In this document: positions 1 through 14,575 of the stretch, piece after piece | Layout: the number at the start of each line of letters is the position of its first letter | Position numbering within the stretch: position 1 is the stretch's first letter | Source of the DNA: Centroberyx gerrardi | Lineage: Eukaryota; Chordata; Actinopteri; Beryciformes; Berycidae | Length of the DNA: 64,000 bases | Direction: 5' to 3' | Assembly (NCBI RefSeq): GCF_048128805.1 | Contig: NC_136003.1 | Span: forward strand, 23,092,840-23,156,839 | Translations under genes and position numbers: made by a program | Notes under the pieces: generated by a model | Seen by the model: only the letters and a program-made list of their open reading frames with translations | Database searches by the model: none | Told to the model about the DNA's origin: nothing

Positions 1-246
1 GCATGTTCATTTTGACAACCAAAAGAGAGGTAAAGATGAATCACTGAGAGATATTAAACAATTCTCTCAATACTAATTATGACCTGGTTTGTCTTGATCA
101 AATACTAAAACAAAACTTTAATATAAAAAAAAAAAAATCAAAAATAATATCATGGCAGGACAATTTCGTCAAATGCTGATTGTCATTTTTTCTGTCCATC
201 TAAATAATCAGTTGAACAGTAAGCTATGATGCTTAAACCAACATAC

Positions 247-3200
247 TTGTCTCTTCTTGGCCTTCTGCTCTTTGCTCTCTCCTTCGTCCTCATCCTCAAT
301 TGGCAGGCTGTCATCCGCAGCATCATGGAGAAGGAATTCACACAGGCACTGCACGGGCAGCACATCCAAGGACCCCTCGCTGGACTGGACCAAGTCAGCC
401 AGCCATGGCATGGACTGAGAGGACGCCTGTGGAGGAGAGAGAATGCACCACAGCTGTAGAACCCAACCTGACAGCCTGTTTCACAAAGAACAGTGCGATA
501 GTTCCTCTCACTTAAGCCGGGCGCACACTACACGGGTTCAGGCCCGATTTAGCTGTGTTTCTGTGATCTGAGACAGAATCCCCATGTTGAAGGCAACTCG
601 GAGAACACGGCTGTCACCAAAGCTTGTTAAGTTTGAGTGGGTCAGAGTCAGTCTTTGAGCTGTCTCAGACATCCGGAGATTTTCAAACGCGTTTGATTTT
701 GTCTGCAACACTCTTGTAGTGTGATGTGTAAAGACAAGTTTTGAGAACAGTGAGCAGCAATAGCCAAAGAGAGGTCGCTATGAACATCAAACAATGCAGA
801 GTCTAGCTATTTTGATTGGACTTTGATTAGACTCTCTCTACAGAAAAAGACAACCCATGGTGCCCACATCTAATCAACCATTCTCCCGGCATCTAACCTT
901 CTTTTTCCACACACCTGATTGCACACACATTAAGTGATGTGAGCTGCTCTTCCCTCCCAAGCTCCATTTTAGCGCAATCAGGTGAAAAACAAAGTCACAT
1001 TTTGGATTTGTTTTCTCTAGACAGCAAGGTATCCGCCACAACCAAATCCAAGAGCAGAACCTTTTAATATGTGACCAATCCTCTGAGCCACATAATTTAG
1101 TGAGCACACCGCTATGTCTATGAGACAAGAAACTACATGAAAGAAGGTTGTTTGTTGTGAGCAGCACAGAGATCTCAGGTTTTTGACAGTCGTGTAGACA
1201 TTACCTGTCTCTGGATGATGTTGAGCAGGAAGTCTGGGTTGCGGCTGCGGCAGAGGAGATGGCCCAGGCGCAGAGACTGGTTGAGGGTTTTCACCTGCTC
1301 CTGGACCGCAGGTGGAGGTCGACGAGGAGGCCCCCTGGAACACAAGACAAAAACACATGAGTCCACCTTAAAGTCACGCGACAAAACAATTTAATAGTGT
1401 TTCAAGATTTTAAAAGCTCAAGTGCTGGTATAAGATTAGTGACCAGGCGCCTTGATCACTTTCTACATTATGGTCTCAACTTTATTTTATAGTTGTACTA
1501 GTTTCATATAACCGTATGCTGCATAAAAATTAGGATGGACTCAAACTGAGATCTCACAAGTTAGTAGTGTTTTTCTACATAATACTACTAGGCTCTCAAC
1601 TTATTACAGGGTGGTCTAACTAAATTAAATCAAACAGGATGAAAATATTACTTATTAGCCTATTTTTCAGTCACATAGTAGGCTGGCATGAGGGCATATT
1701 GTTTAAAATCTTGCAATATGAAGAGACTGTCAAAAGAGACAGAGAAAATGAAGGCGCCATTGGTCAATTTTGCGCATATAAATACTGTTTTCCAGCCAAG
1801 TAAACAATTCAAAAATGGCTGTTTTATAATCACAAATCCATCACAGTAAGATGGATTTACGTTAAATCATGTGCATAAGGTAATTCCCCTTAGAGGCACA
1901 GTGTGCCCCAAGTCTCTTACTGTGGGTCCAGACTGGTGAGCTGGGACAACAGCAAGCTGTTGCTTTCTGTGATGGTCTGTTTGGTGGAAGCTGCTGCCAA
2001 GTGGCTCTCAAAGGCCAGGATTTCTTGTTTCTCCCTTTGGGAGATCTGCAGCTCGCGGTTGATCATCTCCGTCTTTGTGTCCTCATCCGCAATGGTGCAA
2101 GGAGGGTAGGAATAGTTACTATAAAAAGGCACAGAGATATGTAGATTAGTTGTTCAGTCTTATAACTTTGGAATTAGTTTATCACATGCAATAATCTTAC
2201 TTACTTTGTCATAACCATCTCCATGAGCATTTTCAGTGTGGGATAGCCATCCCACGCAGCCAAACCTAAAGGAAAAAAATGTCAGACATTAGTTGTTGAA
2301 AATATTTTGTGGCTTTGAATATAGATAATAACTACTGTTATGTAGGCATGCATAGACAACTGACTGTCATACCTATCTTCTGTGGATTGAATGCAGCCAC
2401 CACAAGCAACAGAAGCCATGCCTTCCAATACAGCGTGGATATAGCCAAATTTGGCGGCTGATACCTTCAACAGGAACAGTTATTTGTTATTTTAAAATAC
2501 CAATTGCATAGTCTATACATGTTTTAAAATACCAGTAGAGACATGTAAGTACCCTGCAGGCAGCTGAATGTTCTCTGGGTGGTGGTATGTACACAGGTTC
2601 AGCACTGCGTCGATGAGTTGGATCCTCTCCACTCTCAAAACATCTAGATCTGTTTAACAAGAAAGAGTCAGTCAGCTTTATGGCTTCTGTTTAAACAGAA
2701 AATTCACTTTATAGAACATTTTCAGTTTTCTGCATGTAGAGCCCAATACCAGCTTGTGAAGAGTCAACTGCTAACCACTGGCTACTCCAGCTATCTGTAT
2801 TGATGTTGTGCACTTCCATTTCATTTTGAAAATGTAGTACAAATCATCCAAAAAAGCATATATATCACAAAAGTAACACCTTGGATGCTGATGGCGACTA
2901 TGGACTCCTGGGGAGGTTGATTGCTCATTATAGGGAGTCACAAATATATAGCTTTATATGTGAACACAAACAGTTCACATTTAAGAGCCCAAGTAGCTCT
3001 TCACACACCATCAGATTGAACTCCAGCAGCCCTCTTAACCAGGTGATCTGCAAGCTCCATGGCATCAGCTGGGCCCAGGGGCAAATCACGCGACAGCCCA
3101 ATCACCAGAATGCGCATCAGCGTGTCCTCCAGCAGGGGCACCTCGGAGCAGAGGCGAAGGAAGAAACTGGGGAAATTAAAAACCATCTTTGTAAAACTCA

Positions 3201-6200
3201 AAATGCCACAGGCAGTCAGACAATCAGAGCAAAAAATTTTCAATTCTTTTTTTTTTTTTTTTAAATATTGGGGTAGGCTTACTTTCTGTCGCTCTCAGGT
3301 GGCCAGTTGTCCCACTTGTAATAGGTCTCAGGTTGCTCTGTGAAAAGCACTTTGTGAAGGCTAGGGACATGGGAAAAGAGAGATGAGATACATCATGCAT
3401 AATGTGAGTAGCTCATAATATGATTACCTCATGCAATTTGAGTAATAGAAACTGCTCAGATACGGGCTGATACTCACCAGTGGACGTAGTCTTTTGCGCC
3501 AACTTTGCTGATAGTGGGAACCACGGTGTGAAGCCACCACACGGCGTCTCTCTGGATGGCAGCTATCTGATTCTGAAACGACCTCAGGCCCTCCAGATCT
3601 GAAACAAACCAGGCAGATGTTCAAGGCAACTGTACACATCCACTCTATGGTTAACAAATATGGCATGTGAACAAATACAAAGCACTCACTCTTCTTCTCT
3701 CCTTTGTCCCATGCAATGCCAGCTTCTTTGACCTGGGCAGTGATGCCCAGCATCATGGAGACAGTTAGCAAATCTGTCACCTGGATAACAAAACGCTCCT
3801 ATGGGAGAGACAAGGAAAACAGTTCAGACCCAAATGTAAATACCTTAAGATTACAGCTGAAATGGGACTGAGAGATTTCCATATGCACTTACTTTGAACT
3901 CCATGTCCACATAGGTGGCCTCCTTTCTCTCCTGCATTAAACCCAAGCAGAAGGACTGGAAGTTGATCTCATGCTTGGTCTGTTTGATGATCTCTCTCAG
4001 CAGCGCTCGGGAGGCACGGAGGTAATCATCTTTATTTGTTAGCAGGTCCTGGAACACCATGGCCAAGAACTGGAGAGAGGGCGGGAGAAGGGAACAACAT
4101 TGAATTTGAGTAAACAATGTAAGCAAAGTATGGAATTTAATAGCAAAAAAAAAAACACAACAAAAACAAAAGCAAACTAGCATCTTTTCTAGACTTCTCA
4201 TGAAAAAAAAGGTAATATTATTTGCAAATGACTATCTGTATAAGCAATTCTAAAATGTCTTCTTTTCCCCAGACACGAATGTCAGAATAGAGACTAGTTT
4301 CACCTTTGGAGCCTGCTCTGGGCTGTGCTGCAGCACTGTGTGGAGGACTTGCATGTTGTTGGGATTCCTGGCATTGGACAGCTCATTGAAGATCACCAGC
4401 TTCACCATGGTGCCCAGGTTGTCTCTGTGTGCATTTAGCAGCTCCCTGGAGAATCACACCCAAGGTAACAGTTACTGCAAGTCACTGAGTGTAACATTAA
4501 GATAGAAATTTAAAAGATTTCATTGATGACTACACACAAAAGGGACTTGACACACCTGACACAGAGCATGTAGTGATTAAGGAGGACTTTGGGTTTTAGT
4601 CGGATCTTGATCAGGTTGGAGATCACCTCCATGTCATCTGCCCCATGGGTGTTGCAGTTCATACATAGAGACATGAGAAGGTCTTGAGCTGGTCGAGTCA
4701 GCTGTAGACACAGAAACAAAGGAACCAATGAAACAATCTCATTCCTATCTTAATACTTCAAATTAATTCTAATGATCAAACTATTCATGCTCATTTTACA
4801 TTTTTCAGCAAGAAAACACAGATTTAGGAGAGAGGTAAAAGAAACGACAAAGGAGTTACACTGGACATATTTAACTGTTAGCTTAAGATGCTAACAAAGC
4901 AACATGTTTATCAGAACAGAATACACTAACTACGGTTTCATTTTCATGAGAAATATTAAAATTGACCTGTGTTTAGTGAAAACGTTTCTGAAAATTTTCA
5001 TTTGCATATGTTTTATTTTAATACAATTTGCAGACAGAAAATAGCAACTGAAGAAACACTGTGGTTGAAACACCAGTTCCAAAGAACAGTTTCTTAAAAG
5101 CAGTACCTCAGAACACTAGTTTAAAGTGAGATATGAAGTAAGACATTGCAGGTGTTTGTTATTATCTAAAGAGGTTATCCCCTGTGTGTTACGCCTCTCA
5201 CCTTTGGGTTCTGGAGCCACATCTCAAGCCTCTGCACAGCCATGAGTCGTGCCTCCTTGTAGCCGCAGGTGGCTGTGAGCAGACGGAGCAGGTTTCGGGA
5301 CACGTTGTCCATCGGCTGCCTGCGGTTCAGCTGATCCCTGAGGACGTCCAGCACATAGTCTTCCACGCTCTCAGCCAGTTCCTCATACCTACAGTGTGCC
5401 AGAGGGTAAGACAAAAGACAAAAGAGAAAATGATCCATCATTTGCTAGGAATGAAAATATTCAAATAACGCAATGAAATGTGTGACTCATATGCTGAAGG
5501 ATAAAGGATTAGAGCCGCTCTGACTGAGGTTATAAAGAACAGCTGCTGACAGTGATCTATTATGAAAAAGAGACATGCTTTCATGTGTTTCAGTTCGCCT
5601 TTTGTATTGTTATTTAAAGATAACTCTTGCAGGATCTTGATATCACTGTGAAATTAATTCAGTGCTGTGATCTACAGCCCCTTTGAACAGGGGAACACAC
5701 AGGAAAATCAAATGAAAGCATAAAAAGCAAGTAATCAGGATTTGTAACAGCGAGACACAATTTTTTTGCTAACATTAGCATGTTTTATCATAACTAATTT
5801 CATGATGATAGATTAATTAAAAATCTAAATCCTATATCTGGGATAAAAATGAAAATCTGATTTATAGTCTCAATTATATCTAGGACTAAAATGGCAAATC
5901 CGGCAACTTCAATCAGTGTTCATTCGCCTCTAGCAGCCCTCACATCTATATGGGTCATTTTTATACCTCGGCATAACCTGCCCATCGTCCTCAGGACTCA
6001 GTTTCTCCTCTGCTATCAGCAATTCAGTCTGGCTGTCATCCTCGTCTGGGGTTGAGGGATGAGGGCTGCTACCTGGAAACCAAACATTTAAGGCAGCATA
6101 ATCAATCACCATTCATCTCCTGTATGAACTAACTTTTGCCCCACTAAGCCAGAGTGTCTTGTCAATGTACCTGCGCTGAGATCTCCACCAGAGCGCCCAG

Positions 6201-8098
6201 TGTCAGCCTGCAGTAGCATACTCTTTGGGGGCATCTTGGTGCCAAAAGCAGTCTGGATGTTGTCAACAAAATTCTTACAATGAGAACTGTCCACCCAGAT
6301 TCTTTCCCCCAGAGAGTCCTCAATGTACACCTGGAAATACAACATTTTAGATTGAGACAAATTTCAAACAGAGTTCATTATATATGGCTAAAATGCAGCA
6401 TAACAAAAAGGAATAAACAAAAATGTATTTGTATTTTTTTAGGGAGGTTCTCACTTTGACAAAGATCTCAGGCCAGTTCTCGTCCTCCTCGTAGGCGGCC
6501 ATCAGCAGATTGCAAGCAAGTACAGAAACGAGGCTGTTGCCCTTTGCTTTGAAGTTGATAGAAGCATCCCGACGCAGGAGGCTGCACAAGGCCTGGTGAC
6601 AGAGGGTGACAGGAAGAAAGTCATAAAAATCCAGTCAAGTTCCAAAATCTGTGAGGTTCACCATAAGACATTATGACAGTGATGCTCAAAGTTGGAAACT
6701 GCTGAGTTTTTAGTTTCTGTGGGAAACATTTAATTGCAAAGCACATTTCCTTAGCAGGGTCAACAACATCTGTAGTCGATACCAAAAGTGTAATTGGAAA
6801 AGTTTGAGAGTTGAAATTCAACAACTCCAACCACTATTCCACTTTTTATTCTAGGGATTCTGTTTTTAACAAACTCTCCAATTAGTTCTCAAGGATGCAG
6901 AATTAAATCTATACAAGCATATTGACCCAAGAAGTTTTTAAGTTTCTGTTGATTCATAAATATATCACCATTAGCAAGTTGAAATCAAAGCATGGTGGAA
7001 TGCAAATTATTAAATCAATGACTAACACATGGCTAGTTCGATATTTTCCTTGTTTGCATATTTCAAAACTACCCAACTCTGCCATTTTGTGAATAAAAAT
7101 GAGTATTTAAAACAAATCCCCAAAAAATAGTATATTACATTTATTGGATCCCTGTCATTTTCCCCTAGGCTAAACTATTTGAGCATCACTGCATTGTAGT
7201 GTTTATTCTTACCTCAATAATTCCTTCAGTGGCAAATACATTGGGCTTGATTTTGGCCAGGAACATGAGACTGAGGTACAGTGTGATGTCAGGCTTGGCC
7301 CGGTTCATCTTGAGCTGTTTGACTGCTCCACACAGCAGTCCCTCAATGCGATCATCATTTCCTTCAGACTCTGCAGCCTCAATCTCATCCAGCAGCACTG
7401 CTGGTGGAACTATCATAAAAAAAGAGACATTTTTAACTCTCCTTGCAAACCACAAGCTTGTAGATTATACAGCACACTATTCTTAGGATAGCATTCTTCC
7501 TATCTTTAAAAAGATCTGAGGTAGTATTTAAATAAGCCAAAGGACCTCCACATTCAGATAAACAGAGTTCTGGTGCATTTCAAGCTTTTTAATGTCTTTC
7601 ACAAAAGTAGACAAAAAGACATGGATTTACCTTCAATAGGTACCACTGATGGCTCCTTAATGGAGGGCGATATTGCCCTCTTGTCCACAGCTGCAACATC
7701 AGCGAGTCGTCCCAGGGCGCTCACTGGAGGGGTGGAGGACAGTTTGGGACGCTTGGTTAGGCTTGACAGACCCGATGAGGAGGGCAGAGTGGAGGAAGTC
7801 TCTCTCTTACGGTCAGCAGGTAACCCTGTGGATGCTGGCTTCAGGAGGACCGCTGGTGCTTTGGACTCTCCACCTTGACTTTTTGATCCTAGAGCTATGA
7901 AATCTCCTGGGGGAGGATGGCCTGGCAAGAGGACGTTACAGTTAATTATGATTTTCTTACGCTTAGTTTGCGACTATTATCAATATGATCTGACTGAAAT
8001 GATATCAAGACGTATCTAGGATTGTCTAATTAACGATACATACCTGATGGTTTGGCAGCACTAGGGCGCCTGAGTGTTGTTGGCTTTGGACGATTCAT
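247..8098 (-). CDS. ints1: Integrator complex subunit 1, N-terminal 941 residues (gene continues left of window)
   Basis: Ints1 is the large scaffold subunit of Integrator, the nuclear complex that cleaves snRNA 3' ends and attenuates promoter-proximal RNA polymerase II. Coding exons on the minus strand, 5' to 3': 8044-8098, 7631-7921, 7213-7409, 6455-6592, 6171-6330, 5967-6072, 5202-5388, 4556-4701, 4304-4445, 3893-4069, 3690-3798, 3478-3598, 3283-3360, 3009-3166, 2553-2649, 2373-2464, 2205-2265, 1921-2118, 1205-1334 and 247-426. All join in phase through GT-AG sites and sum to 2823 nt. The protein starts MNRPKPTTLRRPSAAKPSG, followed by a low-complexity Ser/Pro/Lys-rich stretch to about residue 115. 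The alpha-helical body then includes DEIEAAESEGNDDRIEGLL, RYEELAESVEDYVLD and ILVIGLSRDLPLGPADAMEL, which I recognise from vertebrate INTS1. The last visible exon ends in the acidic/Lys-rich DEGESKEQKAKKRQ. The family is about 2190 residues, so a little under half is present. No frameshifts or stops were seen. Confidence 0.96.
427..8043 (-). other. ints1: ints1 introns: short and mostly featureless
   Basis: Introns range from about 80 bp to about 780 bp. Those longer than 300 bp include 427-1204, 1335-1920, 2650-3008, 4702-5201, 5389-5966 and 6593-7212. Apart from a possible MITE in the first and a T/A homopolymer at 3248-3263, I see only AT-rich unique-looking sequence and no additional exon. 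Confidence 0.6.
524..722. mobile_element. Possible MITE with CACACTACA inverted ends
   Basis: The intron carries CACACTACA at 524-532 and its reverse complement TGTAGTGTG at 714-722. The left end sits in a GGGCGCACACTACACGG context that resembles a common fish repeat. There is no coding capacity and no clear target duplication, so the call is tentative. Confidence 0.35.
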
Positions 8099-8172
8099 CG
8101 TTACTAAATGGCACAACTCAAAATCAGACTCAGGGCAGGTTGAGCAGGTGACATTACCTGGCTTAGACAACT
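8099..8172 (-). other. ints1: ints1 5' UTR part of the first coding exon
   Basis: A splice acceptor (TCATGCACAG, minus strand) places the exon's upstream edge at 8172, giving 74 nt of leader before the ATG at 8098-8096. The ATG is followed by the conserved NRPKPTT, which decides the start. Confidence 0.65.
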
Positions 8173-8593
8173 CTGTGCATGAGGAAAAGACGGAGAAACA
8201 TTAGCTAGAAGAATTAGCAAACGTAAGCACACAAACTGAGCCTAACATAGCTAGCTAACAGCTAAAGCTAACATGTCGAGCTAAACATTATGGCTAGTAA
8301 ATTAGATTGAGATATCTTGTTAGCAAAAGTAAAATGGCATTAAGCGTTACAACACAAAGGTAGCAAGAACACTGTGTTCTATCTCAAGTGACAGACTACG
8401 GCAGCCAAAACATGCTGTTACTGAAATTTGTGCTACAATCAATGAATAAGGATAGCTAACAACTCTAACATGAACAATGATAACGTTAGCGATTAAACAG
8501 TGTTAGCAACTTCAGCTAAAGCTACCAAGCGTAAGCACTGACAATGAACTAATTAGCCGTCAAATAAATAAACTTAGGTTCAAGGTGGCTTAC

Positions 8594-8690
8594 GTGTTTT
8601 TCAGTTTCATAAAACTAATTGTGGTTAGCCTGAATGCTGCACTTGAAATTAGCTATCAAAGCTATCAGATTGTGCCATGATCGCTTCTTC
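8594..8690 (-). other. ints1: Probable non-coding first exon of ints1
   Basis: A good minus-strand donor (CAC|GTAAGC) lies at 8593-8588. The sequence above it has no coding potential and is the most likely leader exon, splicing to the acceptor at 8173. The transcription start is not visible, so the upper edge near 8690 is approximate. Confidence 0.45.
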
Positions 8691-8802
8691 TTCTTTGAGT
8701 TTGAAGGGTTCGCAAATCAACATGAAAGTGCATACCGCCACCTACTGTCACTAGGTAACAGTTACCATACAGTCTAGTCATCACAGAGATTCAAAATTAA
8801 GT

Positions 8803-8882
8803 CTCTTCTTCATCTTCTTCTTCTTCTTCTTCTTCTTCTTCTTCTTCTAATGATAATAATAATAATAAAAAAAATAATAATA
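8803..8882. repeat. (TTC)n followed by (AAT)n microsatellite
   Basis: About 46 bp of TTC/TCT repeats run straight into about 30 bp of AAT/AAAT-rich repeats, roughly 110 bp upstream of the ints1 leader exon. Confidence 0.9.
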
Positions 8883-11800
8883 TATAATTTACACCCCGCT
8901 CCTTCAGACTAATCCAGTCTACTGACCATCCTTGAGCCTAAAATGAGAAGAATGCCTGCTCTGCTTCAGCTTAGCCCCCTTCTCTCGTATTTAACCGCTC
9001 TCTCCTTATTCATGTGTGGACACTGTTCTATGATTTGATCTATGACTTGCCACTGTAGACACACTTGTTCTTCCCTCGGATGACAATTCTTCACTCTATC
9101 TCTTCCACATCTATCAGAAATAGTAGAAGCAACAAGTCCTGACACCTATAGTGGAGATCTTACATACAATGTTATCCTACTCACAGACCCCAGCTCTCCA
9201 GTCACTTTTACAGGGCCGGAAGGTGTGTGTATGACCACTTTGTACGCAAAAACTTTTAATAATACATGGTGTAATAAGCCTGTAATTAACAGAATAATAG
9301 ATGAATAATATATGGGTGATATGCAAACGTTTGGTTCCAAACGTTGCCCTTTACACAGATTACCATCCATGAGATTAATTATATGCACCACTCATCCATT
9401 TTCTAATTATTCCATTATCCATTTTCTATTTTAGATATTTATAGTCAAAGCTTGAGACAGCTTGCGGCGTACAAGCTAGCTTTACTACTTAAATCTAAAA
9501 TTGAATGAAAAAGATATAGAAAAATCACACTGGTACAGGAAAATAATGCAGACAGTATTGTGTCTTGTATCTGAAGTAAAATTTGTATGAGCCTTACACT
9601 GAATGAAAATGTAGGACAGTCTCATCAAGTAATCTGTTTCTAATATCCTCCACAAAATAATCATTCCTGAACACAAGAAAGATTATAAATCCAGTATGTG
9701 TGTTGTTTATCTTACTGCATACTTCAACCCATTTAGATTTAAAGATGAATCACTTGCTGTGCTCCTGCTAGACAAAATAAAACCACAAAGAGGAGCAATA
9801 AAAAGAGATTAAAACATGACAACAAGCCTCATACATCAAAGAAGGGTATAAGTTAGTTATCAGAGAAAAACCAGTGCCAATAATAACTCAACAAATTGCA
9901 TGCCGGCTTACAAGATTCAATTCCAGTGATTTAACACAGGGGGGCAGTAGTCTACATCTACTGCACTGAGCTGACAAAGTTATCACTATCTCCCCAAGGT
10001 AGCTTCTTAATGAATGGACATAAATTAACATGAATTAATGATAGAGGAGTAAACTCAATGCCCAGGCAAAGTGTGACCTCATGGGAAATAGCCAGCTTTC
10101 TGGACAGGATTAACATACAATAGGTATTCTATACCTGGTTGCATCTATTCTTCAATGCATGTGTGTTTGTGTTTGTTAATGTATGTGTACTGTCAGTGAC
10201 CCATAGGAAGTTATGTCCTCTTTGTTTTCAGTGGGTTTATCATTTGTGCAAGTGAAACAGCAAAACTTAGACTAAACCTTACAAAGCAAGACCTAAACCT
10301 AAAGGGAATCATCGGCTGTGATAAAGGTATGATTTGCAGTGCTGGCTTCGTTAAAGCCCGCTCAGCAGAACAGGAATAAGACCGGACAGACACAGGAACA
10401 GCAACTTTATCATTTAACGTTGCACATACAGTACATTTCCATACAGCCCATAACACAATAAATTGAAAGTCCATTCAATCGTGACACAAAAGTACACCAT
10501 CAAATCTAAACCAAAAGGAGGAAGACGCAGATTTTCTTAGTCATATTTCCTCAGGCAATTTCTAAAGTCTGGGGACTATCATGGTGATTAAAAATTTTTT
10601 ACACACTTAAGAAATGCAGAAGTGCAAGTTTTGACACTGTCATCATGCTTCAAAAAATTCCATGTGTTGAGGAGAACAAAGTGGGGCCTTAAAACCTTTG
10701 CCATCTTTAATGATGTCCACATTTAGTCCAGTTCATGGAGTATGGCAGTGTATCTTAAGCCATCATGGGACTTGTTATCTGGTAGAGAAATGGGATATTC
10801 TTTACTATTAGGTTTAAATGAAATGTCCCATCAGGGTAGCAGTATTATTGCTTGCTAGTGTCCAACAGCAAAAAAAAAAAAAAGACTATGGTAAAGAATC
10901 TTACAGAGCGCTGGTGAATATCAGCCTTTAAAAACTCCCACTACTACTACTACTACTACAGTAACCTCACTATGTATGTTTCCATGCAACGTTAACCTGC
11001 CAACTTGTTACGTAAAGTGTTTTCATATGAAACACATTTTGGTGAAGTCAGTGGAATGTTCAGTCAGTCCTCCAAATTAAATCCTGTGTCATATGGGAAG
11101 TCCGCAAATCTGCAAAAACAATTGTGTTTCTTTTGAAATGACGTGCGGCCAACGCTACGCCAGAAGGAACTGTCTAGTGTGTTCAGGCATTTTCAGTTAG
11201 CTCTCCCTAAATATCGTAACAGCATTTGGAAAGAAATTGTGATTCATGATTTATATAAATGTTTATGAATGTTTATCTATATACTTGGCTCATTCGTGGG
11301 CCTATTATTTCAGTAAAACCAAAAAAAAAAAGTAAAAGAAAAGAATTAAGTCTGTGTTGTCAATATCAACCTTTTACTCACTAATATTTTTGAGTCTTTG
11401 GAGGGAAAAAAAGATCCTTTACAACAGGGGGCCTCTTTGTACCAGATCACATTTCTGGGTTCAACAGTCTGAGTCAGAAAGGAGTAAGATTAGTGACTCA
11501 ATTTTACTTCCTGTAACCCAAAACTGGCTGTAAGAACCCAGACCCCACAACTAGTTGATTTAATGAAAACCCTGACAAGTCTGCAGCACATGGTGTCTGT
11601 TTTTGTTTTGTTGGACACAAAGGGTTTATTTCAGGTCACCTACACAGCAGCCAGATGGACAATGGTGTGTGGTATGCCATTGACTGAGCAACTGGAGATC
11701 TGACTGATCGAAAACATCATCGGTAGACCTGAAGAAACTTTGTCTCTCCTATTCTGCCTTTCTTGTTTACTGTGACCGACGGCTGATATTGTGTCCCGAG

Positions 11801-11970
11801 AGACTCTGCAGGACTCTGACAACATGATTGGCTTCAGTGTCACATGCTTATCCAGTCACTGTGAGATCTGGAAGATGATGTGCTAATGAACATTTATCAT
11901 TTTTATTGTGCATTGCTAATGTTCTATTTTTCTGTTTATATTATTTTTTTTCTGTGCTGTGTCCTGTTAC

Positions 11971-12007
11971 TATCTCATCTCATCTCATTTCATCTCATCT
12001 CATCTCA
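11971..12007. repeat. (ATCTC)n pentanucleotide tandem
   Basis: Seven imperfect copies of ATCTC with one ATTTC variant. Pentamers of this kind often follow the 3' end of fish LINEs, which is the only hint of an element here. Confidence 0.8.
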
Positions 12008-14575
12008 AAATTCTGACTTAGTTCACTACCTAAAGTTGCAAGGCTTACAATAGCATGTCCTTCCCTGCAAAGTCCCGGTGTTTTTGTTAAAATATATAGT
12101 AGCAAATTGATTCACAAACACAAATACTCATAGCATTTAATAACGGATTCTATAACAGATTAGGGTATAGAAATAGGCATTATTACACAAATATTTAAAA
12201 TAAACAAATGACCTTACAGTGAGTAAAGAGACAGGTAGTGAAAAGCAGTGGAAGCAGAACACATGACCAAAATGCCCGTCTGCCAGACAGCTGTCGGCCA
12301 ACGAGCCCTGTCGGCCAGTTGGAACAATTCAGCAAGTTGCCTTGGCGACCAACTGGGGGGTGAGAATCAGATACTATGAAAACATCAAGTAAAGCAACTT
12401 GTAAAGGTGCAGAGTTGAAGATAACTCAGTTGAAGACAAGCCGAGTATAATCCAGTAGGCCTACCTTACATCACAGCACATCAATTATGCGTGCGTTAGA
12501 GCGTGCAACTCATTAGAGGAAGGCTACACAGAGGAAATGATATGCTGCTGCTTGTGGTCAAGACAAAGGTGGAACAAGCAAACCAGAACACAAAGTTAAA
12601 TGATTACTCATCTGATGAAGTTTATTTGCTTTGAACTCCAAACATACTCCAGTGCAGATGAAAGAATCTAGCACATCACCAGCATTCAATTGATTCCACA
12701 TGTGGTTCAAAGGAAGAAGTTCATCTGTTGAGTCACTCACTGGCGGTAATGCATGACCATTGTAACCAAAACTCCCAGGTAAATCACAGGAATTCCTATG
12801 AATTTGTCCGTTTAGCTGGAAGTAAAACTTTGTCCATTGTGTGAGGGTGTGTTTCTGTAATTGAATTAAAAGAATATCCATCGTTCATGTTTTTTGTCTG
12901 ACATCTATTGATCTATTAAACTGGAAATGTGTATGAAGGTAGAAACTTCAAATAAAAGAGAAATCTGTAAGTAAGTATTCACCACTTTGTTTCTTTTAGG
13001 CTAAATTGTCACACTAGCAATCTTACTAAGACTTTATACTATGGTTGTCATTAAATCTTGCGTCTGAGGTGATGTGCATGCCTGTATTTGTGTGCCTGTG
13101 TTTTCTCTGTTGTCCATCAATCGACTTTTCTTTACAACCGTTCAACACGGAGCTATGAAACAAAAACCAGAATCGTCTGTGGAACAAAAATGATTCTATT
13201 AAGTTGCTTCTTTTGGCCTGAAGGGATAAATAAACATGGCATTACTGGACTGATGTCCATGAATGATCTATAGACTGACCTAACTGTACTCATCAAGAAA
13301 CTTGGTACCTAAATATCAAAATGTATACCCTCCATCTGGCCAATCTGATTTAATCAGTTTGGTACACAGGCTCCAGGGTCAACTAGGTTATTAATCAATA
13401 TATAAAGTTTGGCTTTACTTGGTGCATGCTGACATGGTCTATCACTTAATGGTGTATACAACTTGGTATACCACAACCTCTTATAAACATGCTTACCAAC
13501 TCCATGCATGAGTTATAAAGGCTTTGATGTTTGTGAGTATCTTGTTACAGTCCTCCGATTGTTTGATGTTTTGAACAAACTTTTTTTTTAACTTGCAATT
13601 CTGCCTTTCTCCAAATCTGACCTCAGGTCCCCTCAGCACATCTCAAAGCCTGCTTCAGCATAGCTGAGCACAAGTGTGGACTAGTTGATTCACTTATTAC
13701 TTATTATCCATACTTTATCCATTATCCATACTTTTTTGAGCTGCTAAATAGATTGATGTGGGCCTAGCTTAGACAACATATTCAACAAGAAACGTATGGT
13801 TTGTTTCATTGCTTATTTTCAGTTTTTATAAATCTGCTCTTTAATCCACTGCTTGTTCAGTCAGAAGAAAAAATGGAAACAAGTAAGCATGTTTTCTCTT
13901 CTTTTTCTACCTTGTCTGTGTGAGCTGTGTAGGCTGCAGTGTTGTAGTGTAAATATGCTGCATCAGCCTTTAAAACGCACTATAAGCTACAAACACATGT
14001 GAGGTAACCTCACAGCTACAGCCTTTTGACATCTGATCAGTTTACAGGGAAAACCATATTGAGGGTGGTTATCCTTACAGGCTCCTGACTTAATACATTT
14101 TCTTTCAGTAGTTAATTACCCAGAATAGCCTGTGACGTGCACTCTAAAATAAGAGAAATCCTGTGACTGCTGGGCTACTATGCCACATACTTTCCTCTGC
14201 AGTGGAATGCTGCTGCTGCTCGGCTCCCAAGTCAGATGGAGGGAGGAGGTCGCTGCTCTCTCTGAGTTAATGCACATTTTTGAATTCCTTGTAGTGTAGA
14301 CCCGACCATAAAACGAGACTACTTATGGAGGAGGGGGGTTGTGAACAGTTGTGGTAGTTTCAGTAGGTTTCAGTGTGTCCACCACAGCTGCCCAACAGAG
14401 AGCTAGCTAAGCTGATTTTGACACTTGACTCTCTTTATCTTGAGAGTATCTTGGGCAATGCTGCCTACGGTTGGTAACATCAACTGAGTTTGTCTTAGAC
14501 ATTAGTTTTGTAAAGTAAGCAAAAGCATTCGCCAGCTGTAACTATCTTCTATTTCTGGCCTCCCCCGGCCCCCCT

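Larger units (their letters stand above)
8691..14575. other. Intergenic region between ints1 and mafk, no gene supported
   Basis: AT-rich sequence of about 5.9 kb between the ints1 5' end and the mafk promoter. The ORFs here are short, lack recognisable protein similarity and lack a consistent splice context. Visible contents are simple repeats (8803-8882, a CTA run near 10945-10960, 11971-12007) and homopolymers. A block ending near 12007 in an ATCTC tandem could be the tail of an old non-LTR element, but I cannot show this. Confidence 0.55.
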